DNA of 64,000 bases, from contig NZ_KB849212.1 in NCBI RefSeq assembly GCF_000368025.1, forward strand, positions 1,072,733 to 1,136,732. The letters are read 5' to 3'. The stretch comes from Acinetobacter parvus DSM 16617 = CIP 108168 (GTDB taxonomy: Bacteria > Pseudomonadota > Gammaproteobacteria > Pseudomonadales > Moraxellaceae). Each line of letters begins with the position of its first letter. Position 1 is the first letter of the stretch. Under the pieces are notes generated by a model that ran no database searches, had not been told where the DNA came from, and was given only the letters and a program-made list of their open reading frames with translations. A program made the translations under genes and the position numbers. Shown piece by piece: positions 46,991 through 55,856 of the stretch.

Positions 46991-47632
46991 TTATGGTCGG
47001 ACAAAAGTATTCCAGTCGTATTCCCCAGACTGGGTAATCAGTTTTAGGGTGAGTTGATCATTTGGCTGTAAAGCACCTACACCCGCTGGTGTTCCCGTCA
47101 TGATCACATCACCTGTCTGTAGGCTAAATGCCTGATTAATATCAATCAGTAAATCGGCAATATCAAATATCATATCTTTGGTGAAACCATGCTGGCGTTC
47201 GGCACCATTGATGGTCAAGATCAGTTCAAGTTCCTGTAGGTCACCAATCTCATCGGTTTCAATCCACTCCCCCAGAATACATGCGCCATCGAATGCTTTG
47301 GCACGTTCCCACGGATGCCCCTTGGCTTTTAGCTCACCCTGTAAATCACGCAGGGTTAAATCCAGTCCCAGTGTCAGTGCTCCCACCGCCTCCAGTACTT
47401 TTTCCCGATCTGTTTCGCCAGACAGGGGATGTGCAATTTGCAGGCAGATTTCACATTCATAGTGACATTCACCCAAGGCCTTGTTCCATGTAATGCCTTG
47501 CGCTAGAGTCGCCAAACTACTTGCAGGTTTCATAAATAAAATCGGGCGATCTGGAATCACATTGCCAAGCTCTTTTGCATGCTCAGCATAGTTCCGACCG
47601 ACACACACAATTTTTGATGGAGAGGTGCTCAT
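46991..47632 (-). CDS. Fumarylacetoacetate hydrolase family protein
   Basis: The 213-residue protein has the FAH-family layout of YcgM-type enzymes: VGRNYAEHAKELGN, FMKPASSL, the metal-binding ECHYECEI (E-x-E) and MTGTPAGVG near the end. Members act as acylpyruvate hydrolases or oxaloacetate decarboxylases. The exact substrate is unknown. It lies 29 bp after the YcxB-like gene on the same strand, probably in one transcript. Confidence 0.88.
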   Translation of the reverse strand: MSTSPSKIVCVGRNYAEHAKELGNVIPDRPILFMKPASSLATLAQGITWNKALGECHYECEICLQIAHPLSGETDREKVLEAVGALTLGLDLTLRDLQGELKAKGHPWERAKAFDGACILGEWIETDEIGDLQELELILTINGAERQHGFTKDMIFDIADLLIDINQAFSLQTGDVIMTGTPAGVGALQPNDQLTLKLITQSGEYDWNTFVRP

Positions 47633-47661
47633 GGCATTTCCTTATTTATTAGCAAGATTAT

Positions 47662-48159
47662 TTATTTTTTAAAGCTATTTTCAAATTTACTTTGCGCTGC
47701 TGAATCCGTAAACGCCCGTTTTGGCACAATCACCACGGTATGGTTTTTCAGTTCCAGCATATAGGTCAGTTTACCAATGGCGAAAGACTGCACCTCGGCA
47801 TATTGCGCACTTTGCTTTTTACCTGTGGCATAAAGCTCAAAATGATCCTGATACAGGTCAATGCCCTGTTCACTCTTGCCAAACTGATAACGGACAAACT
47901 GTCGTTTAAACAACATCGGCAGCAACCAATAGCGCATCAGCCCCTGCATGATCAGGAAAAAGGCCCCCAATGCAACGTAGTAACGCCCCACACCCGAAAA
48001 ACCAAGATAAATACCCCATACAATAATGGCGATACTAATCAGTGGGGTTAAAAAACGGGTAAAGGTCTTTTTACCAAAGGTCACTAAAGCAAAACCATCC
48101 TGGGATTCTTCTAAATTCAGGTAATAACGCAGGGATAGCGCTGGACGTTGTTCAGACAT
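47662..48159 (-). CDS. YcxB-like membrane protein
   Basis: The 165-residue protein has two adjacent membrane helices (about residues 38-80) and a soluble C-terminal domain with FELYATGKKQSAQYAEV and VVIVPKRAF, typical of YcxB-like proteins. Function is unknown. The ATG at 48159 was chosen over a TTG four codons upstream. It is the first gene of a likely two-gene unit with the FAH-family enzyme. Confidence 0.7.
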   Translation of the reverse strand: MSEQRPALSLRYYLNLEESQDGFALVTFGKKTFTRFLTPLISIAIIVWGIYLGFSGVGRYYVALGAFFLIMQGLMRYWLLPMLFKRQFVRYQFGKSEQGIDLYQDHFELYATGKKQSAQYAEVQSFAIGKLTYMLELKNHTVVIVPKRAFTDSAAQSKFENSFKK

Positions 48160-48354
48160 GCTCGACTTCAATTTGTTTCATCATGGATGGGCGTAAATAT
48201 TATACCAGTTTAGTGGCTAAGACGTTGTTTTACACAATATGGCTATTCTTTACACACAAAAAAATTTATAACTATTTTCCAATTTACTGGCATTGATCAA
48301 GATTGAAATGCTGAATTTCCAGCTCAGTCACGTATAAAAAATCAAAGGAATGTT

Positions 48355-49653
48355 ATGTCTTATTTTACCCGCCTGCTATGTACAGGTATTTTATTCGGGA
48401 TAAGTCAAATTGGTTTTACTCAAATCATTACATGGACAGACAATATCCCAAGTGCCTTGCAGCCTTTTCAGAACAATCCACAGCTCTTGGCCAGTTATAC
48501 TCAGGACACTATTTTTATTTATGGTCACCCTGCGGTAAAAACTTCAGTACCCACCCTGAAAAGCAATCCTCAACCCACTGTCAGCTTTACTTCCGCTGCC
48601 ATCATCGTCCCTGCCAATACACAACAGGTGGCGAAAACGCTGACAGACTTTAGTCATTATGTGGGACTGTTTCCAACCCTAAAATCAGCCAAGACCATTG
48701 AACAGTCGGGCAATATCGTACAGGTGAAATACAAGGTCTCAATTCCAACACCAATTCCTGTACTCAATTTCAATGAGGACGTCACGCTGCAACACCAGAT
48801 CAAGCCGAACAGCATCGCCAGTCTGGTCATTGACGCTCCCATTCCCTATGGGGTCGGAAAACTGGAATGGTTTGCACTGGATGAGCATCGGACCCTGGTG
48901 ACACTAACCCAGTGGGGTGACCTCAACCAACCGAAAGGATTTATTTTAAAGAAAATTTTAAACGCAATTCCTGAGGTCAAGTTTGGAGTTCCCAGCACTA
49001 GCAACGCCTTTGTTTTAGAGGCTTTAAGAACCCGTTTTATTGGAAAAAACACTGCCCCACTTGATGGCGGGCAAATGCCAAGCCCTCAACTCAATGCAAC
49101 CCAGCTCACAAAAATCGCCCAGCTCAGCCAGACATCACAGCAACCCGTTAGCTTTCTGCATGCCCCGACCAGCATCATGTACACGCATGGACGTGAAGCC
49201 ATGCGGTTTTCCACCACCTATCAGTTTTATAAACAGACACCACAACAGCTACAGAAATGGCTCACTCCATTGGCCTATAAGGATTTATTCCCTCGGCAAA
49301 TCAAAAAGGTGGTGACCACCCCTATTCAGAATCAGGGACAGGATGCAGATATTCAGGTCAATGTGGGCTTAGGTGTCATTAATATTCCATTTGCCTTTAA
49401 ACTGCATTTTAATTATCCAAATGCCAGCGAAAATAATTTTTATGCCAATGGTGGTGACTTGCGTTTTATTAAAGGCCAGATGGGATTTACCGAGCTTAAT
49501 CAGGGTGCTTTATTGAAAATGACCACCAGCATGAAAATTGATGAAAAAGCACCTTTTTTACTCAGGGCAATGCGAAGCCTGCCATATCATGACGTATTGC
49601 CAGCAGTTGGCGGTAATGCAGTGTTTGTACAGAAAATTAAGGCAAAGGCATAA
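48355..49653 (+). CDS. Secreted protein with two SRPBCC-like domains
   Basis: The 432-residue protein has a signal peptide ending near GFTQ and an SRPBCC (START/polyketide cyclase-like) domain at about residues 65-215, seen in VSFTSAAIIVPANTQQVAKTL and the LTDFSHYVGLFPTLKSA block. The segment from about 275 to 430 repeats the general pattern, with FSTTYQFYKQTPQQLQKWL and LAYKDLFPRQIKKV in matching places. The protein may thus be an internal duplication. Such domains bind hydrophobic ligands. It is unusual for the fold to be exported twice in one chain. Function unknown. Confidence 0.72.
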   Translation: MSYFTRLLCTGILFGISQIGFTQIITWTDNIPSALQPFQNNPQLLASYTQDTIFIYGHPAVKTSVPTLKSNPQPTVSFTSAAIIVPANTQQVAKTLTDFSHYVGLFPTLKSAKTIEQSGNIVQVKYKVSIPTPIPVLNFNEDVTLQHQIKPNSIASLVIDAPIPYGVGKLEWFALDEHRTLVTLTQWGDLNQPKGFILKKILNAIPEVKFGVPSTSNAFVLEALRTRFIGKNTAPLDGGQMPSPQLNATQLTKIAQLSQTSQQPVSFLHAPTSIMYTHGREAMRFSTTYQFYKQTPQQLQKWLTPLAYKDLFPRQIKKVVTTPIQNQGQDADIQVNVGLGVINIPFAFKLHFNYPNASENNFYANGGDLRFIKGQMGFTELNQGALLKMTTSMKIDEKAPFLLRAMRSLPYHDVLPAVGGNAVFVQKIKAKA

Positions 49654-49656
49654 GGC

Positions 49657-49685
49657 ACAAAAAAAACCGCAATTAAGCGGTTAAT
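49657..49685 (-). terminator. tRNA operon terminator
   Basis: Reading leftward, six-base stem AACCGC with GCGGTT (49677-49682 and 49665-49670), six-base loop, then eight or nine T. It lies 11 bp past the last tRNA-Arg. Confidence 0.85.
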
Positions 49686-49695
49686 TTATTTAAGT

Positions 49696-49772
49696 TGGTG
49701 CGCTCAGAGAGATTCGAACTCCCGACCCCTTAGTTCGTAGCCAAGTGCTCTATCCAGCTGAGCTATGAGCGC
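49696..49772 (-). tRNA. tRNA-Arg(ACG), copy 3 in transcript order
   Basis: A 77-nt cloverleaf with encoded CCA. Acceptor stem GCGCTCA/TGAGCGC, anticodon loop CTACGAA (anticodon ACG) and T-loop GTTCGAATC are present. The A at position 34 would be deaminated to inosine by TadA. Identical to the next two copies. Confidence 0.97.
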
Positions 49773-49817
49773 ATTACTTATGTGCCTATTCAGGCGTGTG
49801 TTACATTAATCTTTACT

Positions 49818-49894
49818 TGGTGCGCTCAGAGAGATTCGAACTCCCGACCCCTTAGTTCGTAGCCAAGTGCTCTATCCAGCTGAGCTATGAGCGC
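49818..49894 (-). tRNA. tRNA-Arg(ACG), copy 2 in transcript order
   Basis: Identical to the copy at 49696, including the encoded CCA. The 45-bp spacer before the next copy is also identical, so the unit repeats every 122 bp. Confidence 0.97.
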
Positions 49895-49939
49895 ATTACT
49901 TATGTGCCTATTCAGGCGTGTGTTACATTAATCTTTACT

Positions 49940-50016
49940 TGGTGCGCTCAGAGAGATTCGAACTCCCGACCCCTTAGTTCGTAGCCAAGTGCTCTATCCA
50001 GCTGAGCTATGAGCGC
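49940..50016 (-). tRNA. tRNA-Arg(ACG), copy 1 in transcript order
   Basis: Identical 77-nt gene with encoded CCA and anticodon ACG, following tRNA-Ser after 11 bp. Confidence 0.97.
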
Positions 50017-50027
50017 TTTAAGTAAAG

Positions 50028-50117
50028 TGGCGGTGAGAGAGGGATTCGAACCCTCGATACAGTTACCCGTATGCATCCTTAGCAGGGATGTGGTTTCAGC
50101 CACTCACCCATCTCACC
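50028..50117 (-). tRNA. tRNA-Ser(GCT)
   Basis: A 90-nt tRNA with a long variable arm, acceptor stem GGTGAGA/TCTCACC, discriminator G, encoded CCA and anticodon loop CTGCTAA (anticodon GCT, reading AGC/AGU). First gene of the leftward tRNA operon. Confidence 0.96.
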
Positions 50118-50131
50118 GTAACACGAGCGCA

Positions 50132-50160
50132 ATAATACAAACTAAAACCGTATTACACAA
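50132..50160 (-). promoter_or_regulatory. tRNA operon sigma-70 promoter
   Basis: On the minus strand a -35 TTGTGT (50155-50160) and -10 TATTAT (50132-50137) are 17 bp apart. A GC-rich discriminator (GCGCTCG) follows, as in stringently controlled stable-RNA promoters. It lies 15 bp before tRNA-Ser. Confidence 0.7.
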
Positions 50161-50376
50161 GGGATGTTCCTGTTTTTTTCTTCTTTTTCAGTTCAATCAA
50201 ATACTTTTTAATCAATTCTTATATTTTTTCGTCATTTTTAGCGCTACGCTTGTTAATATAGTGTTCTCTCCTTTATTTAGATCGGCACAATAAACAGAAT
50301 CTTGCAATCTTTGACGTGCAGTTAGAGTTTGAATGACTTATGCTAAACCGATCTGCCAGATGTGAAATGAAACGAT

Positions 50377-52797
50377 ATGACTACAAATTGGGTTGATCCC
50401 GAAGCAAAAGCAGAAGCGCAACGTTACGATAATCCTATTCCTAGCCGAACTCTTATTCTAAGTACATTAGAACAATTAAAAACTGCACAGTCTCATGCAG
50501 AGCTGGTTGACCACTTTAATATCCCAGATCAAAAAAGTATTGATGCCTTGAACCATCGCTTAAGTGCAATGGTTCGTGACGGTCAGTTAATGAAAGATGG
50601 TTTTAAATACCAACCTGCAACCGATTTACCAAGCCATGAAGCAACGGTCTATATCAATAGTAAAGGTCTAGGTACGGCCAATATCGCAGGTCAGGATGAT
50701 GTACTATTACCTGAACGTGAATTACGTCTAGTCTTTAATGGTGATCGCGTTAAAGTACGCCAAACTTCTGTTGACCGTAAAGGTAAAGCTTGGGGGTTTA
50801 TTACCGAAGTCGTCCAACGTCGTGTCAAACAAATTATTGGTAAAGTCGCTGAACATGAAGGTGAATACTTTATTCAGCCAAGCAATCCAAATCAGCACCA
50901 ACCAATTACCTTAGAAAAAGAATTGATTGAACATGCCAATGCCAAAGTTGGCGATATGCTACGAGTTGCGATTGATGATTACCCGACTCGTGAAGAATTA
51001 GCGACAGGTCATGTTGTACAGTCGATGGCGGACAAAGCTGACACTGAAATTATTATTCCACAAACCATTTTAGAATTTGGTTTGCCTTATGAATTTCCAG
51101 AGGCCGTCATTAAAGAAGCTGAAAGTTTTAAAGAACCTTCAGAACAAGATCGCAAAGGTCGTGTTGATTTACGCGATTTACCACTCGTCACGATTGATGG
51201 TGAAGATGCACGTGACTTTGACGATGCCGTGTATGCAGAGAAGCGTGCAGGCGGTGGTTACCGTGTTGTCGTGGCAATTGCAGACGTGAGCCATTATGTC
51301 CGTTTAGACTCACCTTTAAATGAAGAAGCTGAAGAACGTGGTACATCGGTTTATTTCCCACACTTTGTTTTGCCAATGTTGCCAGAAGCATTGTCAAATG
51401 GATTGTGTTCTCTCAATCCGCATGTTGACCGTCTGTGTATGGTCTGCGATTTAAAACTGTCACGTGCAGGTAAAGTCACAGGTTATGAGTTCTACCCTGC
51501 GGTGATGCATTCCAAAGCACGTTTGACCTATAATCAGGTGGCTGCTTATTTTGACGGTGCAACCGATGCCATTCCGCAAGATAAAAGCGTTCATAAATCG
51601 TTAAATACCCTATTCCAGCTTTATCAGACACTAAAAGAACTACGTGCCAAACGTCATGCGATGGAATTTGAAACCATTGAAACCTATATGACCTTTGATG
51701 AGTTAGGTGGAATCAAGGAAATCTTGCCACGTACTCGTAATGATGCGCATAAACTGATTGAAGAATGTATGTTATTGGCGAACGTTGCCGCAGCTGAATA
51801 CTCATTAGAACATGATATTCCGATGTTGTATCGTGTACATGAAGCGCCAGAATTCTCACGTATTCAAAAAGTCCGTGATTTCGTCAAATTACTCGGTTTG
51901 CCATTCCCAGAGCAACCAACACAAGCCGATTATCAACGAGTCATTGAAGCAACCAAAGATCGTTTAGATGCACCAAGTATTCATGCGGTGTTGTTACGCT
52001 CAATGATGCAAGCCTATTATGGTGCGAATAATGCAGGACATTATGGTCTTGCTTATGAAGCTTATACGCATTTCACCTCACCAATTCGTCGTTACCCAGA
52101 TTTATTGTTACACCGCGCAATTAAAGCCTATCTCGATAAGAAAGCTTATCCATTGTCTGGTGCCGCTTTAGATGAAGCTGGCGAGCATTTTTCACAAACT
52201 GAACGTCGTGCCGATGAAGCTTCACGTAGCGTCACCACATGGTTGAAATGCCATTATATGCAACAGCATTTAGGCGATGAGTTTGTTGGTATTATTAGTG
52301 CGGTGACTGAGTTTGGTCTATTCGTTACACTCAAAGATTTATATGTGGATGGTATGATTCATGTCAGCCAACTGGGTGAAGATTATTTCTTATATGATCA
52401 AGCAAGTCAGAGTTTAGTTGGACAGAATCGCGGTCAATCCTTTAGTCTCGGCGATGAAGTCAAGATTCAGGTTGCAGGCGTCAATCTGGAAGAACGTAAA
52501 ATTGACTTCAAATTGGTTCAACAGTTGACGCATTTGGGGCGTGTGATTCGCCATAAAGCCCCCCGCACCACATCTACCAAAGCTCTAGCTACTGAAGAGG
52601 TTTTTAGTAAACCATCCGCAACTTCTCAAATCAGTGAAGATGGTGAGAAGCCTGTACGCAAGAAAAAGGATAAGAGCAAACCAAGTTCTTATACCAAAAA
52701 GCCTGCTAAAAAAGCTTCAACCAAGCCTGAAAGCAAAGAAAAAGCCAAGAAGAAAGTAAAAAAGAAAAAGTCCAATGCGAAAGCTAAGCAGGACTAA
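50377..52797 (+). CDS. rnr: Ribonuclease R
   Basis: The 806-residue exoribonuclease has N-terminal helix-turn-helix and cold-shock domains (to about residue 240), and an RNB catalytic domain with the Asp cluster TIDGEDARDFDDAV around residue 270-285. An S1 domain follows near 640-720, and a strongly basic Lys-rich tail ends the protein. RNase R degrades structured RNA 3' to 5' and matures or clears rRNA, tRNA and tmRNA. Its place next to tRNA genes is likely coincidental. Terminator at 52825. Confidence 0.96.
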   Translation: MTTNWVDPEAKAEAQRYDNPIPSRTLILSTLEQLKTAQSHAELVDHFNIPDQKSIDALNHRLSAMVRDGQLMKDGFKYQPATDLPSHEATVYINSKGLGTANIAGQDDVLLPERELRLVFNGDRVKVRQTSVDRKGKAWGFITEVVQRRVKQIIGKVAEHEGEYFIQPSNPNQHQPITLEKELIEHANAKVGDMLRVAIDDYPTREELATGHVVQSMADKADTEIIIPQTILEFGLPYEFPEAVIKEAESFKEPSEQDRKGRVDLRDLPLVTIDGEDARDFDDAVYAEKRAGGGYRVVVAIADVSHYVRLDSPLNEEAEERGTSVYFPHFVLPMLPEALSNGLCSLNPHVDRLCMVCDLKLSRAGKVTGYEFYPAVMHSKARLTYNQVAAYFDGATDAIPQDKSVHKSLNTLFQLYQTLKELRAKRHAMEFETIETYMTFDELGGIKEILPRTRNDAHKLIEECMLLANVAAAEYSLEHDIPMLYRVHEAPEFSRIQKVRDFVKLLGLPFPEQPTQADYQRVIEATKDRLDAPSIHAVLLRSMMQAYYGANNAGHYGLAYEAYTHFTSPIRRYPDLLLHRAIKAYLDKKAYPLSGAALDEAGEHFSQTERRADEASRSVTTWLKCHYMQQHLGDEFVGIISAVTEFGLFVTLKDLYVDGMIHVSQLGEDYFLYDQASQSLVGQNRGQSFSLGDEVKIQVAGVNLEERKIDFKLVQQLTHLGRVIRHKAPRTTSTKALATEEVFSKPSATSQISEDGEKPVRKKKDKSKPSSYTKKPAKKASTKPESKEKAKKKVKKKKSNAKAKQD

Positions 52798-52824
52798 TTT
52801 AGCTCAATATTTTCCGTGTTCCAC

Positions 52825-52857
52825 AATAGCCCTATTTTAATAGGGCTATTTTATTTG
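52825..52857 (+). terminator. rnr terminator
   Basis: Thirteen-base-arm inverted repeat AATAGCCCTATTT/AATAGGGCTATT region (52825-52850), pairing perfectly outside a small loop, then TTTTATTT. Confidence 0.85.
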
Positions 52858-52941
52858 GATTTAACATCTCTCTTACTTGATTTCTCCCCCTCTAAGCCCT
52901 ACATCTATACCTATGTTTAAAGATGATATGGCAAAAATACA

Positions 52942-54981
52942 ATGACACTCCAACAAGCGACACTTCCCGTTCCTCAATTTGATCAAATTCAACTTGCTGA
53001 CCTAAAACAACAAATTGAACAAACCATTCAAAACGGTCAAAACTTCTTAAATCAACTCAAGGAAGTGCCACAAAACAGCGAGGCACAATTGGCAACCTTG
53101 ACCGAAGTTGATCAGCTTGAAAATAACATGAGTGAGTCATGGGGCATTTTGTCGCACCTCAATGCCGTGATGAACAATGCCGAAACCCGTGAAGTTTACC
53201 AATCACTACTCCCAAGCCTCAGTGAATACTATACACAACTGGGGCAACACACGGCGCTGTATCAAACCTATCAACAGATTCATGACAGTAGCATTTTCCA
53301 GACCCTCAGCGAAGCACAGCAAAGCGCCATTAAACTCGCGCTACGTGACTTTAAACTGTCTGGTGTTGCACTCCAAGGCGAAGCTAAAAAGCGTTATGCA
53401 GAAATCTCGGCACGTTTATCACAGCTGTCTTCAGACTTCTCAAACCATGTGCTCGATGCAACCCAAGCCTATTTCAAGCCTTTAACGGAAGCACAACTTA
53501 AAGGTTTACCTCAAAGCAGTGTTGAACTGTTAAAACAATACGGACAACAACGTGAGCTTGAGCAAGCGGTTGCGACATTGGACTTTCCTGCATATTTTGC
53601 GATCATGACTTATGCTGATGATCGTGAGTTGCGAGAAGAGCTGTACAAAGCCTATGTCACCCGTGCATCAGATCAATCGGATAAAACCGAGTTTGATAAC
53701 ACGCCTGTGATGGAAGAAATCCTGAGCTTACGTCAGGAAATGGCACAACTACTTGGCTTTAACAACTTTGCTGAATATTCCCTTGCCAGCAAAATGGCAC
53801 CTGATGTTGAAACTGTTCATCAATTCTTAGTAGATTTGGCAGAGCATGCGCGTACGCCTGCACTTGCTGAAATTGCTGAACTAAAAAGTATTGCACAACA
53901 AGATGGAATTGAAGAACTCAAACCTTGGGATTCAACCTATTATTCTGAGAAGTTGAAACAACAACAGTTCAATCTTTCTCAGGAAGCGCTTAAACCGTAT
54001 TTCCCTGCACCAAAAGTGGTTCAAGGTTTATTCCAGATTGTGCAGCGCCTTTACGGTATCCAGATCGTTGAACGCCAGGCGCCTGTTTGGCAGGATGATG
54101 TACGTTATTTCGAAATTGAAGATCAAGGTCAAGTGGTCGGCGGTTTCTATTTTGATTTATATGCACGCAATGGCAAACGTGGTGGCGCATGGATGAGTGG
54201 TTTCCGTTCTCGTGTGCAAACGGCCAATGGTCTACAAAAACCCATTTGCTACATGGTCTGCAACTTTACCCCACCGATTGGCGATCAACCTGCCTTGCTG
54301 ACCCATGATGAAGTGATTACCTTGTTCCATGAGTTTGGTCATGGTTTACATCACATGCTGACCGAAGTGGATAATATCTCAGTGGCAGGGACGCATGGTG
54401 TGGCGTGGGATGCAGTGGAGTTGCCAAGTCAGTTTATGGAATTTTGGGCATGGGATAATGAAAGCCTTGATGTGCTCAGTGAACATACCGAGACCAAGCA
54501 AACATTGCCACAAGAATTGCTATCTGCCCTGCTCAATGCACGTTTCTTCCAGTCTGGTATGCAAACGCTACGTCAGATTGAATTTGCCCTGTTTGATTTA
54601 ACAATTCACCGCCAAACACCTGCTTTAAACAGCCAGCAGATTCAGGAAACGCTGAACGATATTCGAGCCAAATTTGCAGTGGTGCCAACGGTTCCCTATA
54701 ACCGTTTCCAGCATAGTTTTAGCCATATTTTCGCGGGTGGCTATGCTGCGGGCTATTATTCCTATAAATGGGCTGAGGTCTTAGCCAGTGATGCCTTTGA
54801 CCGCTTTGAAAGCGAAGGTATTTTTAATACCGAGACTGGAAAAGAGTTTAGAAAGTTTATTCTAGCAGTTGGCGGAAAAAATACTGCACTTGATGCATTT
54901 CGCAATTTCAGAAAAAGAGAACCAAAAATAGATGCATTATTACGCCATCAAGGTTGGACGAACACCGATAAAACCGCTTAA
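52942..54981 (+). CDS. prlC: Oligopeptidase A (M3 metallopeptidase)
   Basis: The 679-residue protein has the zinc-binding motif LFHEFGHGLHHML (HEFGH, about residue 463) and the downstream Glu region with GTHGVAWDAVELPSQFMEFW, as in M3 oligopeptidases. It degrades short cytoplasmic peptides, including cleaved signal peptides. The closely following YheV gene (38 bp) suggests one transcript. The size matches E. coli PrlC (680 residues). Confidence 0.94.
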   Translation: MTLQQATLPVPQFDQIQLADLKQQIEQTIQNGQNFLNQLKEVPQNSEAQLATLTEVDQLENNMSESWGILSHLNAVMNNAETREVYQSLLPSLSEYYTQLGQHTALYQTYQQIHDSSIFQTLSEAQQSAIKLALRDFKLSGVALQGEAKKRYAEISARLSQLSSDFSNHVLDATQAYFKPLTEAQLKGLPQSSVELLKQYGQQRELEQAVATLDFPAYFAIMTYADDRELREELYKAYVTRASDQSDKTEFDNTPVMEEILSLRQEMAQLLGFNNFAEYSLASKMAPDVETVHQFLVDLAEHARTPALAEIAELKSIAQQDGIEELKPWDSTYYSEKLKQQQFNLSQEALKPYFPAPKVVQGLFQIVQRLYGIQIVERQAPVWQDDVRYFEIEDQGQVVGGFYFDLYARNGKRGGAWMSGFRSRVQTANGLQKPICYMVCNFTPPIGDQPALLTHDEVITLFHEFGHGLHHMLTEVDNISVAGTHGVAWDAVELPSQFMEFWAWDNESLDVLSEHTETKQTLPQELLSALLNARFFQSGMQTLRQIEFALFDLTIHRQTPALNSQQIQETLNDIRAKFAVVPTVPYNRFQHSFSHIFAGGYAAGYYSYKWAEVLASDAFDRFESEGIFNTETGKEFRKFILAVGGKNTALDAFRNFRKREPKIDALLRHQGWTNTDKTA

Positions 54982-55019
54982 ACTACGTCATTATTGTTCA
55001 CAGCATGGTATTAACTGAC

Positions 55020-55226
55020 ATGAAAAGACAGTTCATCGCGGGTGCAAAATGCCCTAAATGTGGCGCGTTAGATCGTGTAGTTAAGATCATCACTGTGGAT
55101 GACGAGTGGATTGAATGTATCGAATGTGCTTATAGTGAAAAACGCCCGACCCACGTGGAAGAGCAACAACCCGCTGAGCCAGATGAAATTGGAGTGATAC
55201 AATTCAAACCTCGTCATTTTGACTAG
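55020..55226 (+). CDS. YheV-family zinc-ribbon protein
   Basis: The 68-residue protein opens KRQFIAGAKCPKC and later has CIECAY, giving two CxxC pairs that should bind zinc, as in E. coli YheV. The ATG at 55020 matches the family start (M-K-R-x-F-I-A-G); an ATG 15 bases upstream is the alternative. Function is unknown. It sits between prlC and a coiled-coil membrane protein on the same strand. Confidence 0.85.
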   Translation: MKRQFIAGAKCPKCGALDRVVKIITVDDEWIECIECAYSEKRPTHVEEQQPAEPDEIGVIQFKPRHFD

Positions 55227-55236
55227 AAGGTTAAAA

Positions 55237-55665
55237 ATGATGTCCACATACCAAACTCAAAATTCCAAATTATTATGGATGATAATTGGTGGAATTAGCG
55301 TTGTTGTGGTTTTGTTTCTTGCTGTGCAATGGTTTTTGGCACAAAAAGATCAGCAATCGACAACCACAGCTACACAACCAGCTGCGACAGTAAAACAGCA
55401 AACCGCTGTTACAGCTGAACCAACAGCAGCCAGCAGCGAAGTTGCCAAACCAATCCAGTTGGTTGAGGAATCAATTATTAAAGAGCCGCTTCCAGCAAAT
55501 GACAGTTTGGCGAAAGAGGAAATTGCCAAACTGGATGATATTCATCAGCAGCTTAAGGATCAACAGCAGGAACTCAAGCAGCAGCATGATGATGTCGATG
55601 CACTGCTTAAGCTTAAAGAGGAACAGGTCAAACTACTGGAAGCGCAAATCGCGGCGCAGAAATAA
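55237..55665 (+). CDS. Single-pass membrane protein with C-terminal coiled coil
   Basis: This 142-residue protein is not one I recognise. It has a short N-terminus and one membrane helix (about residues 13-33, MIIGGISVVVVLFLAVQWFL). A Thr/Ala/Gln-rich linker (about 35-75) follows, and then a heptad-like, Gln/Lys-rich helix to the end. The ATG at 55237 follows AGAAGG. The layout suggests an inner-membrane protein with a periplasmic coiled coil. It closes the prlC-yheV unit before a terminator. Confidence 0.7.
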   Translation: MMSTYQTQNSKLLWMIIGGISVVVVLFLAVQWFLAQKDQQSTTTATQPAATVKQQTAVTAEPTAASSEVAKPIQLVEESIIKEPLPANDSLAKEEIAKLDDIHQQLKDQQQELKQQHDDVDALLKLKEEQVKLLEAQIAAQK

Positions 55666-55685
55666 ATCCCATGAAATAAAAGGTC

Positions 55686-55716
55686 AAAAAGCTTTAACCT
55701 CAGTTAAGGCTTTTTA
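55686..55716 (+). terminator. Terminator after the coiled-coil protein gene
   Basis: Thirteen-base stem with one G-U pair, AAAAAGCTTTAAC (55686-55698) with GTTAAGGCTTTTT (55703-55715), four-base loop. Confidence 0.88.
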
Positions 55717-55856
55717 TTATTGAATCGGTTTTTGAAAGGTGTGGGCCATCAGGATTCCCAGCAATGTTAGACCGCCTTTAATGAAATCCACAGCTCATTT
55801 CTTTCTCTTGCAGAGAAGCATACAATAGGTTCAGTTTCTCCCAGCCAGCATTCGAT

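Noticed and set aside
49696..50016. Regular 122-bp repeats as a CRISPR array
   Set aside because: The repeated units are complete tRNA-Arg genes with identical spacers; CRISPR spacers differ and are shorter.
50009..50293. A 94-codon frame over the tRNA-Ser gene
   Set aside because: It begins inside a tRNA gene and reads through its conserved parts; there is no ribosome-binding site and the composition is non-coding.
55717..55791. Leftward 24-codon frame with a hydrophobic middle (GLTLLGILMAHTF)
   Set aside because: It has a GTG start without a ribosome-binding site and lies against a terminator. It may be a remnant, but there is too little sequence to call.
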